From Alteromonas stellipolaris (GTDB lineage: Bacteria > Pseudomonadota > Gammaproteobacteria > Enterobacterales > Alteromonadaceae): a stretch of 64,000 bases of DNA. The stretch lies in assembly GCF_001562115.1 (NCBI RefSeq), contig NZ_CP013926.1:124001-188000 (forward strand), read 5' to 3'. Position 1 is the first letter of the stretch, and the number at the start of each line of letters is the position of its first letter. Both the position numbers and the translations under genes were made by a program. A model generated the notes under the pieces. That model was not told the origin of the DNA, did not search any database, and saw only the letters and a list, made by a program, of their open reading frames with translations. Shown piece after piece: positions 8,805 through 18,481 of this stretch.

Positions 8805-9148
8805 TTTTGGCTTATTACATTTTTCATGAAAAGTAAATTTAAGCTTGGCTTAGTTTTCTATAAAAGACCAAAAAGTGATTATTACGTCAAAGATATTTTA
8901 ATTTCTAATTAGTGTTAACTTTTTCAATTTAATTCTATTCACTTGTTGTGTTGAAAATTAATAAAAATGGCAGTGATATTAAAGGTCGGCGCGTCAATAT
9001 TTCCATTTATATGTGAAATTTTTTAACCGACTTACGCATAGGTTAGAAATTTTAATGAATAATCAAATAATGCTCAATTGTGCCTTTGTCATATTTAGAT
9101 TTATGATTGATGAATAAATGAGCAAAAAAGTATCAAGAGGTTTTATAC
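8805..9148. other. 344-bp AT-rich intergenic region before second aldehyde dehydrogenase gene
   Basis: Strongly AT-rich with no ORF. AAGAGG at 9135-9140 is the ribosome site of the gene at 9149. An imperfect dyad with ATTTC/GAAAT ends lies at 8999-9019, but it is too weak to call. It probably holds an independent promoter, since no terminator after the GMC gene was recognised. Confidence 0.4.
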
Positions 9149-10678
9149 ATGCCATCCACGTTGTTGAATAAATCAGATCCTGCAAAGTTTTCACTCGAAG
9201 ATTGGGTAAGTATTGCAGAAGATTTGGAAATACAATCTGACTTATTCATAAATGGTAGTTATGTTTCTGCAAAAGGTGGCGAAACCTTCGATTCTATTAA
9301 TCCGGCAAATGGCGAAGTTAACGCTAAGGTTGCATCAGCAAGTGATGCAGATGTCGATGCAGCCGTAAGTTCTTGTAAAGCGGCTTGGGATGATGGGCGC
9401 TGGAGACACATGCCTCCTCGTGAGCGGGTGAATGTTCTTTTACGATTGGCTGACCTGGTAGATGAACATGCGGGCGAACTCGCATTACTAGACAGTTTAG
9501 ACATGGGTAAACCCATTACCGATTGCTTAACTATTGATATACCCGAAGTGTCAGTGTCACTACGATTCTTTGCTGAGTGTATTGATAAAGTAAGTGGTTC
9601 GGTCACCAACACCGAAAATAATGCATTGCATATGATTCATCACGAACCACTGGGCATAGTGGGGGCCATTTCGGCATGGAATTACCCGTTACTGATGGCT
9701 ATTTGGAAAGTGGCACCTGCGTTAGCTGCAGGTAACTGCGTTGTATTGAAGCCTTCAGAACAAGCTCCACTGAGTTGCACGCGATTAGCTCAACTGTTTA
9801 TCGAAGCTGGCGGGCCTGTAGGCGTTTTTAATGTAGTCAATGGTTATGGTCATATTGCCGGCAAGGCATTAGCACTGCATATGGATGTAGCCAAAATAAG
9901 TTTTACAGGGTCTACCGCGGTTGGCAAAAAGCTAATGATGTACTCCGGTGAATCAAATTTGAAACGTGTGGCATTAGAAACGGGTGGTAAAAGCCCACAA
10001 ATATTCATGCCAGACCTCGCTGACTTAGATCAGGCTGTAGATATTGCCATCGCTGGCATCTACGACAACGTAGGCCAGGTATGTAACGCAGGCTCTCGAT
10101 TACTGGTTCACAAAGATATTCACGATGCCTTTGTGGAAAAATTTATTGAGAAGAGCCGTGAAGTATACCAACCGGGTAATCCATTAGATCCAGCTACGAG
10201 TTTGGGCCCCATGGTTTCACTGCAGCAACGCCAAGGCGTATTAGAAAAAATTGAAGCAGGTAATAAAGAAGGCGCAAAACTGGCGTTTGGCGGAGAAGTG
10301 CCTTCAGGCTTAGAGCATGGCGCCTATATACAGCCAGCACTATTTACCCAAGTTACGTCTGATATGTCTATTGCTCAAGAAGAAATTTTCGGCCCTGTTG
10401 TGGCGTTAATTCCCTTCGATGACGAAGCGCAAGCACTAAAGATTGCGAACGATTCTAAATATGGATTGGCGGCGGGCTTGTGGACTTCTGACTTAAATAC
10501 CGCGCACAGAATGACAAAGTCGATTGAAGCCGGTGTGATTTGGGTGAACTGCTTTGGTGACGGAGACATGACACAGCCGTTTGGTGGTTATAAACAGTCG
10601 GGTAACTCTAGAGATAAGTCCCTTGAGTGTTTCACTGCCTACACCCAAAGTAAATCGACCTGGATAAACCTAGCTTAA
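9149..10678 (+). CDS. Aldehyde dehydrogenase, PuuC/gamma-glutamyl-aminobutyraldehyde dehydrogenase type
   Basis: 509 residues, NAD(P)-dependent aldehyde oxidation. Key elements are GSTAVGKKL (cofactor loop), ALETGGKSPQ (general-base Glu), GQVCNAGSRLLV (nucleophilic Cys) and the C-terminal WVNCFGDGDMTQPFGGYKQS, which is typical of the PuuC/KauB branch acting on aminoaldehydes and related aldehydes. It differs clearly from the AldA-like enzyme at 4370, so the island holds two aldehyde dehydrogenases of different subfamilies. AAGAGG lies 8 nt before the ATG. It is followed by a TonB-dependent receptor gene in the same direction after 138 bp. The natural substrate is not evident. Confidence 0.9.
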   Translation: MPSTLLNKSDPAKFSLEDWVSIAEDLEIQSDLFINGSYVSAKGGETFDSINPANGEVNAKVASASDADVDAAVSSCKAAWDDGRWRHMPPRERVNVLLRLADLVDEHAGELALLDSLDMGKPITDCLTIDIPEVSVSLRFFAECIDKVSGSVTNTENNALHMIHHEPLGIVGAISAWNYPLLMAIWKVAPALAAGNCVVLKPSEQAPLSCTRLAQLFIEAGGPVGVFNVVNGYGHIAGKALALHMDVAKISFTGSTAVGKKLMMYSGESNLKRVALETGGKSPQIFMPDLADLDQAVDIAIAGIYDNVGQVCNAGSRLLVHKDIHDAFVEKFIEKSREVYQPGNPLDPATSLGPMVSLQQRQGVLEKIEAGNKEGAKLAFGGEVPSGLEHGAYIQPALFTQVTSDMSIAQEEIFGPVVALIPFDDEAQALKIANDSKYGLAAGLWTSDLNTAHRMTKSIEAGVIWVNCFGDGDMTQPFGGYKQSGNSRDKSLECFTAYTQSKSTWINLA

Positions 10679-10720
10679 AAGCAACCGTAAACTAATTCAA
10701 ATAACCAAGAAGTAAGGCAT

Positions 10721-10748
10721 TAAAGCCCAAGCAGTAAAGCCCAAGCAG
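10721..10748 (+). repeat. Tandem duplication of a 14-bp unit (TAAAGCCCAAGCAG x2)
   Basis: Two exact adjacent copies lie in the spacer between the aldehyde dehydrogenase and receptor genes. It looks like a replication-slippage duplication; no function is implied. Confidence 0.85.
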
Positions 10749-10816
10749 TAAAAAGGTACCCTAAGTAACAACATAACGAGCGTGTAAGAGAATTATAATA
10801 AAAATTGGAGATATTC

Positions 10817-13345
10817 ATGAAAATGTTAAGAAAGACGAAAGTCAATTATGCAGTATGTATAGCGATGGCGGCTGCTGTAGATGTTCCTCTAGCGTTTGCG
10901 GATATTCAAGAAACACAGCAAGCAACTGAACAAGTTGCTGAGGAAACACAACCCACTAAAAAGCCCAAACGGGCAGCTATTGAGCTTATTGAAGTAACGG
11001 CAACCCGCCGGGCTCAAAGTATTCAAAGTGTACCTATTTCAGTTACCGCACTGAGTGAAAGGGCCCTTAAAGAAAACAACATTTCTAAGTTCGATGATTA
11101 TATAGAAATGATCCCTAGCGCAAGCATGGGTGGACGTGGTCCGGGTCAGTCTGACGTTTATATTCGCGGATTAGCATTAGGCCATAATGGTATTACCGGT
11201 ACTGAGTTTACCCCAGCACCAACAGTAGGCTTATACCTAGATGACATGCCAATTAGTGCAACAGGGCGTAACCTAGATGTTTACGTCACTGACGTTGAAC
11301 GTTTGGAAGTTCTGGCTGGTCCACAGGGAACTTTATTCGGTGCGAGTGCGCAAGCAGGTGCATTGCGCATTATTACAAACAAGCCGGATTCTGGCGGTTT
11401 TGATGCAGGTTTCGAACTCGATTATTCACAAACCAAAGGCGGCGATGACAGCACTTCGATTGAAGGCTTTGTCAATATTCCTATCATTGAAGATGAGTTG
11501 GCGGTACGTATTACTGCATACAATGATAAGCAAGGTGGCTATATTGACAACGTCTACAGCACGTTCACGCTAGACCCAACTATAAACCCTAACGCTAACC
11601 CAGACTTTTTTAATAATGGTGATGTTGAGCAAGGCTTAAAAGACCAATGGGTAGACGCCACCTATACCGAAATAGATAACGAAGAGTTTGTTGAAGACGA
11701 TTTCAACGACAGCGAATATATTGGGGTTCGTTTCGGCGTTAGCTGGGAACCAACAACTGATTTCAGTATCTTGTTACAACATACCCATCAAGACTTAGAC
11801 GTTGATGGCGTATTTGATTACGATCCAACATTAGGTGAAATGAACGTTGCACGTTTCGATGATGACAGGCTGGAAGATAGCTTCGACTTAACCTCTTGGA
11901 CTATCGAGAAGCAGTTAGAATACGTAGACATTGTTTATACCGGTGGTTATTTAGATCGTGATATCTATCAAACCGTTGACTACATTGGTTACAACAACAG
12001 TGGTGCATTTGCCGCCGATTATTACACCTGTACTTACACCGAAGTAAGACAGTGTTTAGATCCAAGCAAGCGCTTTGTAGGTCAGGTAACTAACGAACGT
12101 TTAACGCATGAAATTCGTTTCAGCTCGCCTTATGATAAGCCGGTGCGTGGTGTGCTTGGCTTGTTCTATGACGATCAAACTATTACCCACGATGGTGAGT
12201 ATGATTACGCCGCTGCACCAGAGCTCGGTTTCTTCCAAAATAGACCAAACGTAGGCTCTACGGCGAACAACCCTGACTTTAGAGAACCAGGTGTTACCTT
12301 CATTAACGACTTAACACGTGAAGAACAGCAAACGGCTATTTTTGGTGAACTAGCGTGGGATATTACCGATAAACTTACCGCCACAGCTGGTTTACGTTAT
12401 TACGAACTAGAAGCGACCTTCTTAGGTTCATCTGCCTTTGCCAACACTAGCGTGTTTGGCGCGACAGAAGACTTCCCTGACTACGGCCGTAACTATGATG
12501 TCAGCTTGGCTGATATCTCGCCGCTAAAACAAGATGGCACTATTACTAAATTCACGTTGGACTATCAGTTCAGTAAAGATATTTTGGTGTACGCTACGTA
12601 CTCAGAAGGTTACCGCGCAGGTGGATTCAACCGACTGTCTGGCCCGGCAATAAACACCAATAACCTGCCTGAGTTCGAAGACTTCGTGGTACCAGATACC
12701 TACGAAAGTGATGAAGTGGTTAACATGGAACTGGGTTGGAAAACCACGTTTAACAACGGTAACCTGAAGATTAATGGTGCAATTTACAAAATTGATTGGG
12801 ACAACATCCAAGTCGCCATTCTTGATAGTGCCAACATCTTACAGTTAACCTTTACTGACAACGTGGCTGACGCAGAAATTCTAGGTATAGAACTTGATGC
12901 AGCATGGACTGCAACCGACAACTTAACCCTATTCGCCGCTGTGTCTAACAACCATTCTGAAATTACCGATTTAGTCAGTGGTATTTCGTTTACATTGGCA
13001 CCAGAGGGTAGCGAATTAGCATTGTCGCCCGAGCTTAACTACAGCTTGCGTGGACGATATGATTGGACGGTGAAAAACGTAGATGCTTACGGTCAAGTCA
13101 CCCTTCAATATACTGACGAGAGCTATAGCTCCATGTATATTGATGCCCGTGAAAAGCAAGACAGCTACACATTAGTTAATGCTTCAGTAGGTGCAAACTT
13201 TGATGAGTGGGGAGTTGAACTATACGTTGATAACCTTACTGATGAAATTGCAGAAAAGTACATTAACACCATCGATGATATAAGACGGGTAACCACCAAT
13301 CGCCCTCGTACCATTGGTATGCGTGTGTCTTATGCGTTTAACTAA
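10817..13345 (+). CDS. TonB-dependent outer-membrane receptor (island transporter)
   Basis: 842 residues from the ATG at 10817, which is preceded by GGAG at 10807-10810 with 6-nt spacing; an in-frame TTG at 10805 is rejected because it overlaps that ribosome site. A signal peptide (about 1-31, ending near PLAFA) is followed by a TonB-box-like IELIEVTATRR, a plug domain (about 60-180, with VPISVTALS and YIRGLALG) and a long beta-barrel ending in GMRVSYAFN. It imports a substrate across the outer membrane using TonB energy. It resembles the large receptors of marine Alteromonadales and sphingomonads dedicated to organic substrates rather than siderophores, and there is no Fur box. Position suggests it feeds the preceding oxidative enzymes. 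Confidence 0.9.
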   Translation: MKMLRKTKVNYAVCIAMAAAVDVPLAFADIQETQQATEQVAEETQPTKKPKRAAIELIEVTATRRAQSIQSVPISVTALSERALKENNISKFDDYIEMIPSASMGGRGPGQSDVYIRGLALGHNGITGTEFTPAPTVGLYLDDMPISATGRNLDVYVTDVERLEVLAGPQGTLFGASAQAGALRIITNKPDSGGFDAGFELDYSQTKGGDDSTSIEGFVNIPIIEDELAVRITAYNDKQGGYIDNVYSTFTLDPTINPNANPDFFNNGDVEQGLKDQWVDATYTEIDNEEFVEDDFNDSEYIGVRFGVSWEPTTDFSILLQHTHQDLDVDGVFDYDPTLGEMNVARFDDDRLEDSFDLTSWTIEKQLEYVDIVYTGGYLDRDIYQTVDYIGYNNSGAFAADYYTCTYTEVRQCLDPSKRFVGQVTNERLTHEIRFSSPYDKPVRGVLGLFYDDQTITHDGEYDYAAAPELGFFQNRPNVGSTANNPDFREPGVTFINDLTREEQQTAIFGELAWDITDKLTATAGLRYYELEATFLGSSAFANTSVFGATEDFPDYGRNYDVSLADISPLKQDGTITKFTLDYQFSKDILVYATYSEGYRAGGFNRLSGPAINTNNLPEFEDFVVPDTYESDEVVNMELGWKTTFNNGNLKINGAIYKIDWDNIQVAILDSANILQLTFTDNVADAEILGIELDAAWTATDNLTLFAAVSNNHSEITDLVSGISFTLAPEGSELALSPELNYSLRGRYDWTVKNVDAYGQVTLQYTDESYSSMYIDAREKQDSYTLVNASVGANFDEWGVELYVDNLTDEIAEKYINTIDDIRRVTTNRPRTIGMRVSYAFN

Positions 13346-13373
13346 TGTAAATAGCTAGACAACACGTATCAAG

Positions 13374-13403
13374 AAGCGGCTTACCCATAGCCGCTTTTTG
13401 TTT
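13374..13403 (+). terminator. Rho-independent terminator after the TonB-dependent receptor
   Basis: AAGCGGC and GCCGCTT form a 7-bp stem with a 9-nt loop, followed by a T-rich tail (TTTGTTT). It lies about 30 bp past the receptor stop codon and closes the catabolic island. Confidence 0.85.
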
Positions 13404-13525
13404 ATAAATGTAAGTCATGTATGCTAAATCTGTGTTTGTCTAAATAGGCAACTGCCAGTCTTTATAGGTAGTTTGGCACTTTAGTTAAGATTAGTGTAAT
13501 AAGTGATTGAGCTGGAGTAACGTAT

Positions 13526-15574
13526 ATGGGTGTTTCTGAACCCACAAATTCTGAAGCTAAAACCAAGCAGTTTAGTAATGTTAGTAGCATGAGTGATAGC
13601 ATCACTGAAGCCAAATTGTTGCTGCAAAAAAAGCAATTTTCAAACGCACTAGCCATTACCTCAAACCTACTCACTCGTTATCCAGACAACATTGAAGCGC
13701 TGTATTTAACGGCGGTATGTCAGCGTTACTTACAACAGCCCCAGCAAGCATTAGCTACACTGAATACACTTAAAAGCTACCATCCAAATTACGCGAGGGC
13801 CTATCAAGAAGAAGGCCACAACTATCGGCTGAGTAATAGCCAAGCCGCTATTAGTGCGTATGAAAAAGCAGTACAACTGAATGCCGCTCTGATTGCGAGT
13901 TGGAAAAATTTAAACGAACTGTATCGCGCAGAGGGCCAAATATGGTCGGCGGATCACGCCCAAAACCAAGTGGATTATTGGTCTGGCATGCCTCAAGCGT
14001 TAGTGAGTGTAAGTAGTTTAATCAACGAAGATAATGTGGTTAAGGCGGAAGAAATATGTCGCTTTTTCCTTAAAAAACAGCCTAAACATACCGAAGCGAT
14101 GCGCTTGCTTGCTGCTATTGGTGTGAAACATAAAGTGTTAGACGACGCCGAGTTTTTGCTTGAAAGCTGTTTGCACTTCGACCCTGAGTTTCATCAAGCA
14201 CGATTAGATTACGTCAATGTTTTGCATAAAAGGCAACGCTACGAAAAAGCCTTAGAGCAAGCACTACTTTTGCGCAGTAAGTCACCAAATGATGTGCGCT
14301 ATCAAATGGCCGTAGCGAATGAAAGCCAAGCCGTAGGCGAGTTTAATCAAGCTATTCATATTTATCGCGAAATACTCAATCAGCTACCAGATAATTCAGG
14401 CGTACTTATTATGTTGGGGCATGCGTATAAAACGGTAGGGGAAACCGACAATGCCGTTACCGCCTATCAAAAAGCGGGTGCGTGCCAAGAGAATTTTGGC
14501 GATGCATTTTGGAGCCTAGCGAACCTTAAAACATACAGCTTTAGCACCGATGAAATTACGACTATGCAAGCGCGTGAACAGGCGCCCAATACTCCCTTTG
14601 AAGATAGATTTCATTTAAGCTTTGCGTTAGGGAAAGCATTTGAAGATGCAGGCGATTACTCACAAGCCTTTTCCTATTATGCCAAAGGGAATGCGCTTAA
14701 AAAGCAGCAGTTGGGCTATCAAGCTGCGCGGGTAGATGCTGAATGTAAGGCACAGATAGAAGTATGTACGCCCGCGCTGTTTTCGCAACACGCACCTCCT
14801 TCGAACACGCCGAACCCCCCGAACATACAAACGAGCCAGGCAACGCCAATTTTTATAGTGGGCCTGCCCCGTGCTGGTTCAACCTTGTTAGAACAAATAT
14901 TGTCTTCCCATTCCATGGTTGATGGCACCATGGAATTGCCTAACATAATGTCACTTTCTCATCGATTAAATGGCCGTGGCGGTATTGATAAGCCAAAGCG
15001 TTACCCGCAAGTTCTCGCTGAACTTTCGGCAGAGCAGTTAGGCAAATTTGGCGAAGAATTTATTAGAGATACAGAAGTTTTTCGCCAAGGAGCTCCTTTC
15101 TTTATAGATAAAATGCCAAATAACTTTAGGCATATAGGGCTTATTCATCTCATTTTACCGAATGCGATAATTATTGATGCGCGAAGAGACCCTATGTCAT
15201 GCGGGTTTAGTATCTTTAAGCAGTTGTTTGCGGAAGGACAGGAATTTAGCTACAACCTTGAAGATATTGGAAAGTACTACAATAATTATGTTGAGCTTAT
15301 GGCGCACTGGAACACGACGCTACCAGGTAAAATTTTGAAGATGCAATATGAAGACGTAGTCACCGATTTTGAAGAACAAGTACGTAAATTACTTGATTTT
15401 TGCGGGCTACCCTTTGAAGAGAGTTGTTTAAATTTTTATAAAACCAAACGCTCAGTAAGAACCGCTAGTGCTGAGCAGGTTCGCCAGCCTATTTATCAAA
15501 GTGGAATGCAGCAATGGAAGCATTTTGAATCAGATTTAGGGCCATTAAGTACTTTGGTGTCAGCATTAACGTAG
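13526..15574 (+). CDS. Tetratricopeptide-repeat sulfotransferase family protein
   Basis: 682 residues. Residues about 20-390 are a series of TPR-type helical repeats (for example ALYLTAVCQRYLQQPQQALA and VLIMLGHAYKTVGETDNAV). The C-terminal third is a sulfotransferase domain: the PAPS 5'-phosphosulfate loop GLPRAGSTLLEQ lies near 446-457, and the 3'-phosphate region DARRDPMSCGFSIF follows. The enzyme type moves sulfate from PAPS to an unknown acceptor; TPR-fused versions are common in marine Proteobacteria and have no settled substrate. TGGAG 8 nt upstream supports the ATG at 13526. It is bounded by a terminator upstream and stands alone, 101 bp before the kinase gene. Confidence 0.88.
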   Translation: MGVSEPTNSEAKTKQFSNVSSMSDSITEAKLLLQKKQFSNALAITSNLLTRYPDNIEALYLTAVCQRYLQQPQQALATLNTLKSYHPNYARAYQEEGHNYRLSNSQAAISAYEKAVQLNAALIASWKNLNELYRAEGQIWSADHAQNQVDYWSGMPQALVSVSSLINEDNVVKAEEICRFFLKKQPKHTEAMRLLAAIGVKHKVLDDAEFLLESCLHFDPEFHQARLDYVNVLHKRQRYEKALEQALLLRSKSPNDVRYQMAVANESQAVGEFNQAIHIYREILNQLPDNSGVLIMLGHAYKTVGETDNAVTAYQKAGACQENFGDAFWSLANLKTYSFSTDEITTMQAREQAPNTPFEDRFHLSFALGKAFEDAGDYSQAFSYYAKGNALKKQQLGYQAARVDAECKAQIEVCTPALFSQHAPPSNTPNPPNIQTSQATPIFIVGLPRAGSTLLEQILSSHSMVDGTMELPNIMSLSHRLNGRGGIDKPKRYPQVLAELSAEQLGKFGEEFIRDTEVFRQGAPFFIDKMPNNFRHIGLIHLILPNAIIIDARRDPMSCGFSIFKQLFAEGQEFSYNLEDIGKYYNNYVELMAHWNTTLPGKILKMQYEDVVTDFEEQVRKLLDFCGLPFEESCLNFYKTKRSVRTASAEQVRQPIYQSGMQQWKHFESDLGPLSTLVSALT

Positions 15575-15675
15575 CCATTAATAGCCAAAGCTAGCTTATT
15601 TGCGGTACGGTACGACTTAGGTGTTATACTTTAGTATAATGCGATAGCCGTTGCAGTAACCCGAAAGGATGCATT

Positions 15676-18261
15676 GTGGTCAATAAAGTCTCTAAATCAG
15701 CACTCTTTATTTCTATTTTCTGCGTATTATTTATAGGTATCTTGGCGGTATTAGCCAATATCTTGTGGATAGAAACTAAGCGGTTTAGTCATGACGCTAT
15801 CAGCCAACAATTCGATGTCCTGCATCAAAATTTTCAGAGCGAAATAAACCACGTCATATTGGATGCGCGTTCAATCGCTATTCAAGAAAGTAAAAGTACC
15901 CTTATTGTTGATTCACTCGTTGAAGGCGATGCTAAGCGGTACCTTACTGCACATTGGTCAGCACTGTTCGATGCGTACCCAAGTTTACAGCAAATTCGTT
16001 ATATTGCGCTTGATGGTAATGAACAACTGCGTGCTGAAAAATCAGCCGAAAGCCTGATTTGGCGAGACACCAAAGACCTGCAAAACAAAGCTGATCGGTA
16101 TTATTTTATTGAAGCCGTTGAGTCACCTAAAGACTATTACATATCGCCCTTAGATTTAAACAAGGAGCGGGGAATAATAGAGCTCCCTTATCGTCCAACT
16201 ATCAGAAGTGTTGCTAAATACCGCGTTGATGGAGAAGTTTTAGGGTTAGTTGTATTGAATTTTGATTTGCGTGAATTGTTTTCACGCCTAAAAGCGCTGC
16301 AATCCACAAGCGCGCATTGGCTAATAAACCCTGATGGATTCTTTTTATCTTCACCGAATAACTCAGCGTGGGGCTGGCTGCTCGACAGGCCTAAAAACCA
16401 AGTAAGTATGCAGTTTCCAGGTTTTGAAAAACGCTTTAATGGCAGCGAAGATGATACCCCAGACGGCAATTTTACGAGCCGATTCAAACACGGCATTATT
16501 CCTATTGGTAAAAGAAATACTGACGACACAGACATTGAAGATGCTTACTACTGGTTAGTTATGGAAAAGCCCACTGAGGCCGTGGCGTATTTGGAGCGAA
16601 CCAAGCACTTTTTTATTTTCGGCTTTGTTGCCGCAGCTTTGTTTCTAATAGGTTTGGCGTACTTATTGATACGACTGCTTAATCAATTGAGCTTGGAAAA
16701 AGAGCTTGCCATAAAGGCAAAAATTAAAGCCAATAATGCCGAGAAATCCAAAGCCGATTTTCTTGCCAGAATGTCACATGAAATTCGAACCCCTATGAAT
16801 GGTGTATATGGCCTACTTCAAATTACGTTGGGTGAACGTAACTACAAAAAAATCAACGATAATATAGAGCAAGCTATCACAAGCTTTTCTTTATTAAGCC
16901 GAATTATTGATGACGTGCTCGATTTTTCTAAAATTGAAGCTGGGAAACTCGATATGGTTGAGGCACCGTTTCGTTTAGATAGTTTGCTTAATCAAGTTGG
17001 CAAAATGATGGGCCGTGCTGCTTACGGTAAACACATTGAACTATGGATTGATGTTGATCCTAAATGCCCTAAACATGTTGTGGGCGATGCGATTAGGCTC
17101 AATCAAATTATCAGTAACTTAATTAGCAACGCCATTAAGTTTACCTCTCGCGGGGAAGTAAACTTAAGCGTTGAACTATTAGGCGAAAACGAAGACACCG
17201 TTCAGTTAGGATTTGAGGTTCAAGATACGGGTATTGGCATGACTGAAAAGCAAGCCAATCAAGTATTTGGGGCGTTTACTCAAGCTAGCCGCGATACCAA
17301 TACTAAGTTCGGCGGTACAGGGCTGGGGCTAAGTATAGCGAAGCAACTTGTTGAAATGATGCACGGAAAAATTGGTGTGGTGAGCCAGCAGGGTAAAGGC
17401 AGTAAATTCCATTTCAATGTGTTGCTTAAAAAAGCTTCGGCAGCGCAAGCAGAAAGCTTAAGTGAGCAAGATGTCGTGTCTTATCAGGCGATAGTGCTTA
17501 CGCAAAATGTGAACGTAGAAACTGGCATTCAGCGCCAATGTTCTGTTCTTGGATGGCCGTCCTATGTCGCGAAAAGTGTTGAAGACTTAATGTCTCATAA
17601 AGTGTCGAATAGCCTACCTAGGGTAGTTATCATTGATGAAGCAATCTTGAGCGTTATAAGTAAAGAAGCATTGGCAGATTGGCAGCAAGAACAAAAAGAA
17701 ATTACCCATTTAGTTGTGGTTTCACACAACACAGAAAGCTTTGATAAAAATAGCTTGGTGTTATTCGATGACCTCTTATACAAGCCATTCACGCCTTCTA
17801 CGTTGTACGACACGGTTATTTCGTGTAATCAATCTACCGATGAATTAGCGCAAAAGCCTGTGGTTGAAGATGATGAAAAGCTGTTGGCTAAAAGGTTAGT
17901 GCTGGTGGTAGAGGATAACCCCATTAATCAGCAAGTTGCGGGCGCAATGCTTAAAAGCGCAGGGGCTATTGTTAAATTTGCCGAGAACGGACAAGAGTGT
18001 TTAGATCTTCTCCTGAGTGGGTTTAAACCTCACTTAATATTGATGGACATGCAAATGCCAATTATGGGCGGCGTAGAAGCCGCAGAGCACATTCGCGCAA
18101 ATGCTACCTGGGACAATATACCTATTCTGGCTATGACAGCTAACGCCATGGAAGCTGACAGAAAGCGTTGTATCGATGCCGGTATGCAAGGGCATATTGT
18201 TAAGCCCGTGGTGAAACAAGATCTTATCACGCAGGTGAAGTTGAGGCTTACCGACAACTAG
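15676..18261 (+). CDS. Hybrid sensor histidine kinase with periplasmic Cache-like sensor and C-terminal receiver
   Basis: 861 residues, GTG start with AAAGGA 6 nt upstream. Transmembrane segments at about 8-31 and 312-334 enclose a periplasmic domain of about 280 residues resembling a double Cache fold (RYYFIEAVESPKDYYISP). The HisKA domain has the phosphorylated His368 in FLARMSHEIRTPMNG. The HATPase domain has the N-box NQIISNLISNAIKF and G-boxes DTGIGM and GGTGLGLSIAKQL. A degenerate receiver-like stretch follows (about 610-725, with VVIIDEA and LYKPFTPSTL). The true receiver (743-861) has Asp791 in LILMDMQMP. No cognate output regulator is adjacent, so the ligand and phosphorelay partner are unknown. 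Confidence 0.93.
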   Translation: MVNKVSKSALFISIFCVLFIGILAVLANILWIETKRFSHDAISQQFDVLHQNFQSEINHVILDARSIAIQESKSTLIVDSLVEGDAKRYLTAHWSALFDAYPSLQQIRYIALDGNEQLRAEKSAESLIWRDTKDLQNKADRYYFIEAVESPKDYYISPLDLNKERGIIELPYRPTIRSVAKYRVDGEVLGLVVLNFDLRELFSRLKALQSTSAHWLINPDGFFLSSPNNSAWGWLLDRPKNQVSMQFPGFEKRFNGSEDDTPDGNFTSRFKHGIIPIGKRNTDDTDIEDAYYWLVMEKPTEAVAYLERTKHFFIFGFVAAALFLIGLAYLLIRLLNQLSLEKELAIKAKIKANNAEKSKADFLARMSHEIRTPMNGVYGLLQITLGERNYKKINDNIEQAITSFSLLSRIIDDVLDFSKIEAGKLDMVEAPFRLDSLLNQVGKMMGRAAYGKHIELWIDVDPKCPKHVVGDAIRLNQIISNLISNAIKFTSRGEVNLSVELLGENEDTVQLGFEVQDTGIGMTEKQANQVFGAFTQASRDTNTKFGGTGLGLSIAKQLVEMMHGKIGVVSQQGKGSKFHFNVLLKKASAAQAESLSEQDVVSYQAIVLTQNVNVETGIQRQCSVLGWPSYVAKSVEDLMSHKVSNSLPRVVIIDEAILSVISKEALADWQQEQKEITHLVVVSHNTESFDKNSLVLFDDLLYKPFTPSTLYDTVISCNQSTDELAQKPVVEDDEKLLAKRLVLVVEDNPINQQVAGAMLKSAGAIVKFAENGQECLDLLLSGFKPHLILMDMQMPIMGGVEAAEHIRANATWDNIPILAMTANAMEADRKRCIDAGMQGHIVKPVVKQDLITQVKLRLTDN

Positions 18262-18280
18262 TATTTTCACTATCCAGCAA

Positions 18281-18308
18281 AGGCCGATGGCGCTAGCTTC
18301 TTCGGCCT
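18281..18308 (+). terminator. Possible terminator hairpin after the hybrid kinase gene
   Basis: AGGCCGA and TCGGCCT can pair across a 14-nt loop just after the kinase stop codon. There is no clear T-run behind it, so termination is uncertain. Confidence 0.35.
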
Positions 18309-18390
18309 ACTCAATTACCTCATTTATATTTTGAATACGTCACAATGCCGATCATTTTTACTTAAAGATCGCGCATTGTGATAATTATGT

Positions 18391-18411
18391 AAATGCTAAT
18401 AATTATCATTT
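18391..18411. promoter_or_regulatory. Fur box upstream of siderophore-type receptor gene
   Basis: TGCTAATAATTATCA at 18394-18408 matches the 7-1-7 Fur consensus TGATAATNATTATCA with one mismatch. The flanks extend it to 10-bp arms with one mismatch around A18401. It lies 71 bp before the start codon of the receptor gene, where it would block transcription when iron is sufficient. Confidence 0.85.
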
Positions 18412-18481
18412 GCGATCCATCTCTACTTACGTATAATCCTCTGCGACTAAAAACTAAACCAAAATCACTGTAGAGAACACA

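Noticed and set aside
8999..9019. Imperfect dyad ATTTC...GAAAT before the second aldehyde dehydrogenase gene as an IclR operator
   Set aside because: Only the outer five bases of each arm are symmetrical and the spacing differs from both palindromes near the IclR gene.
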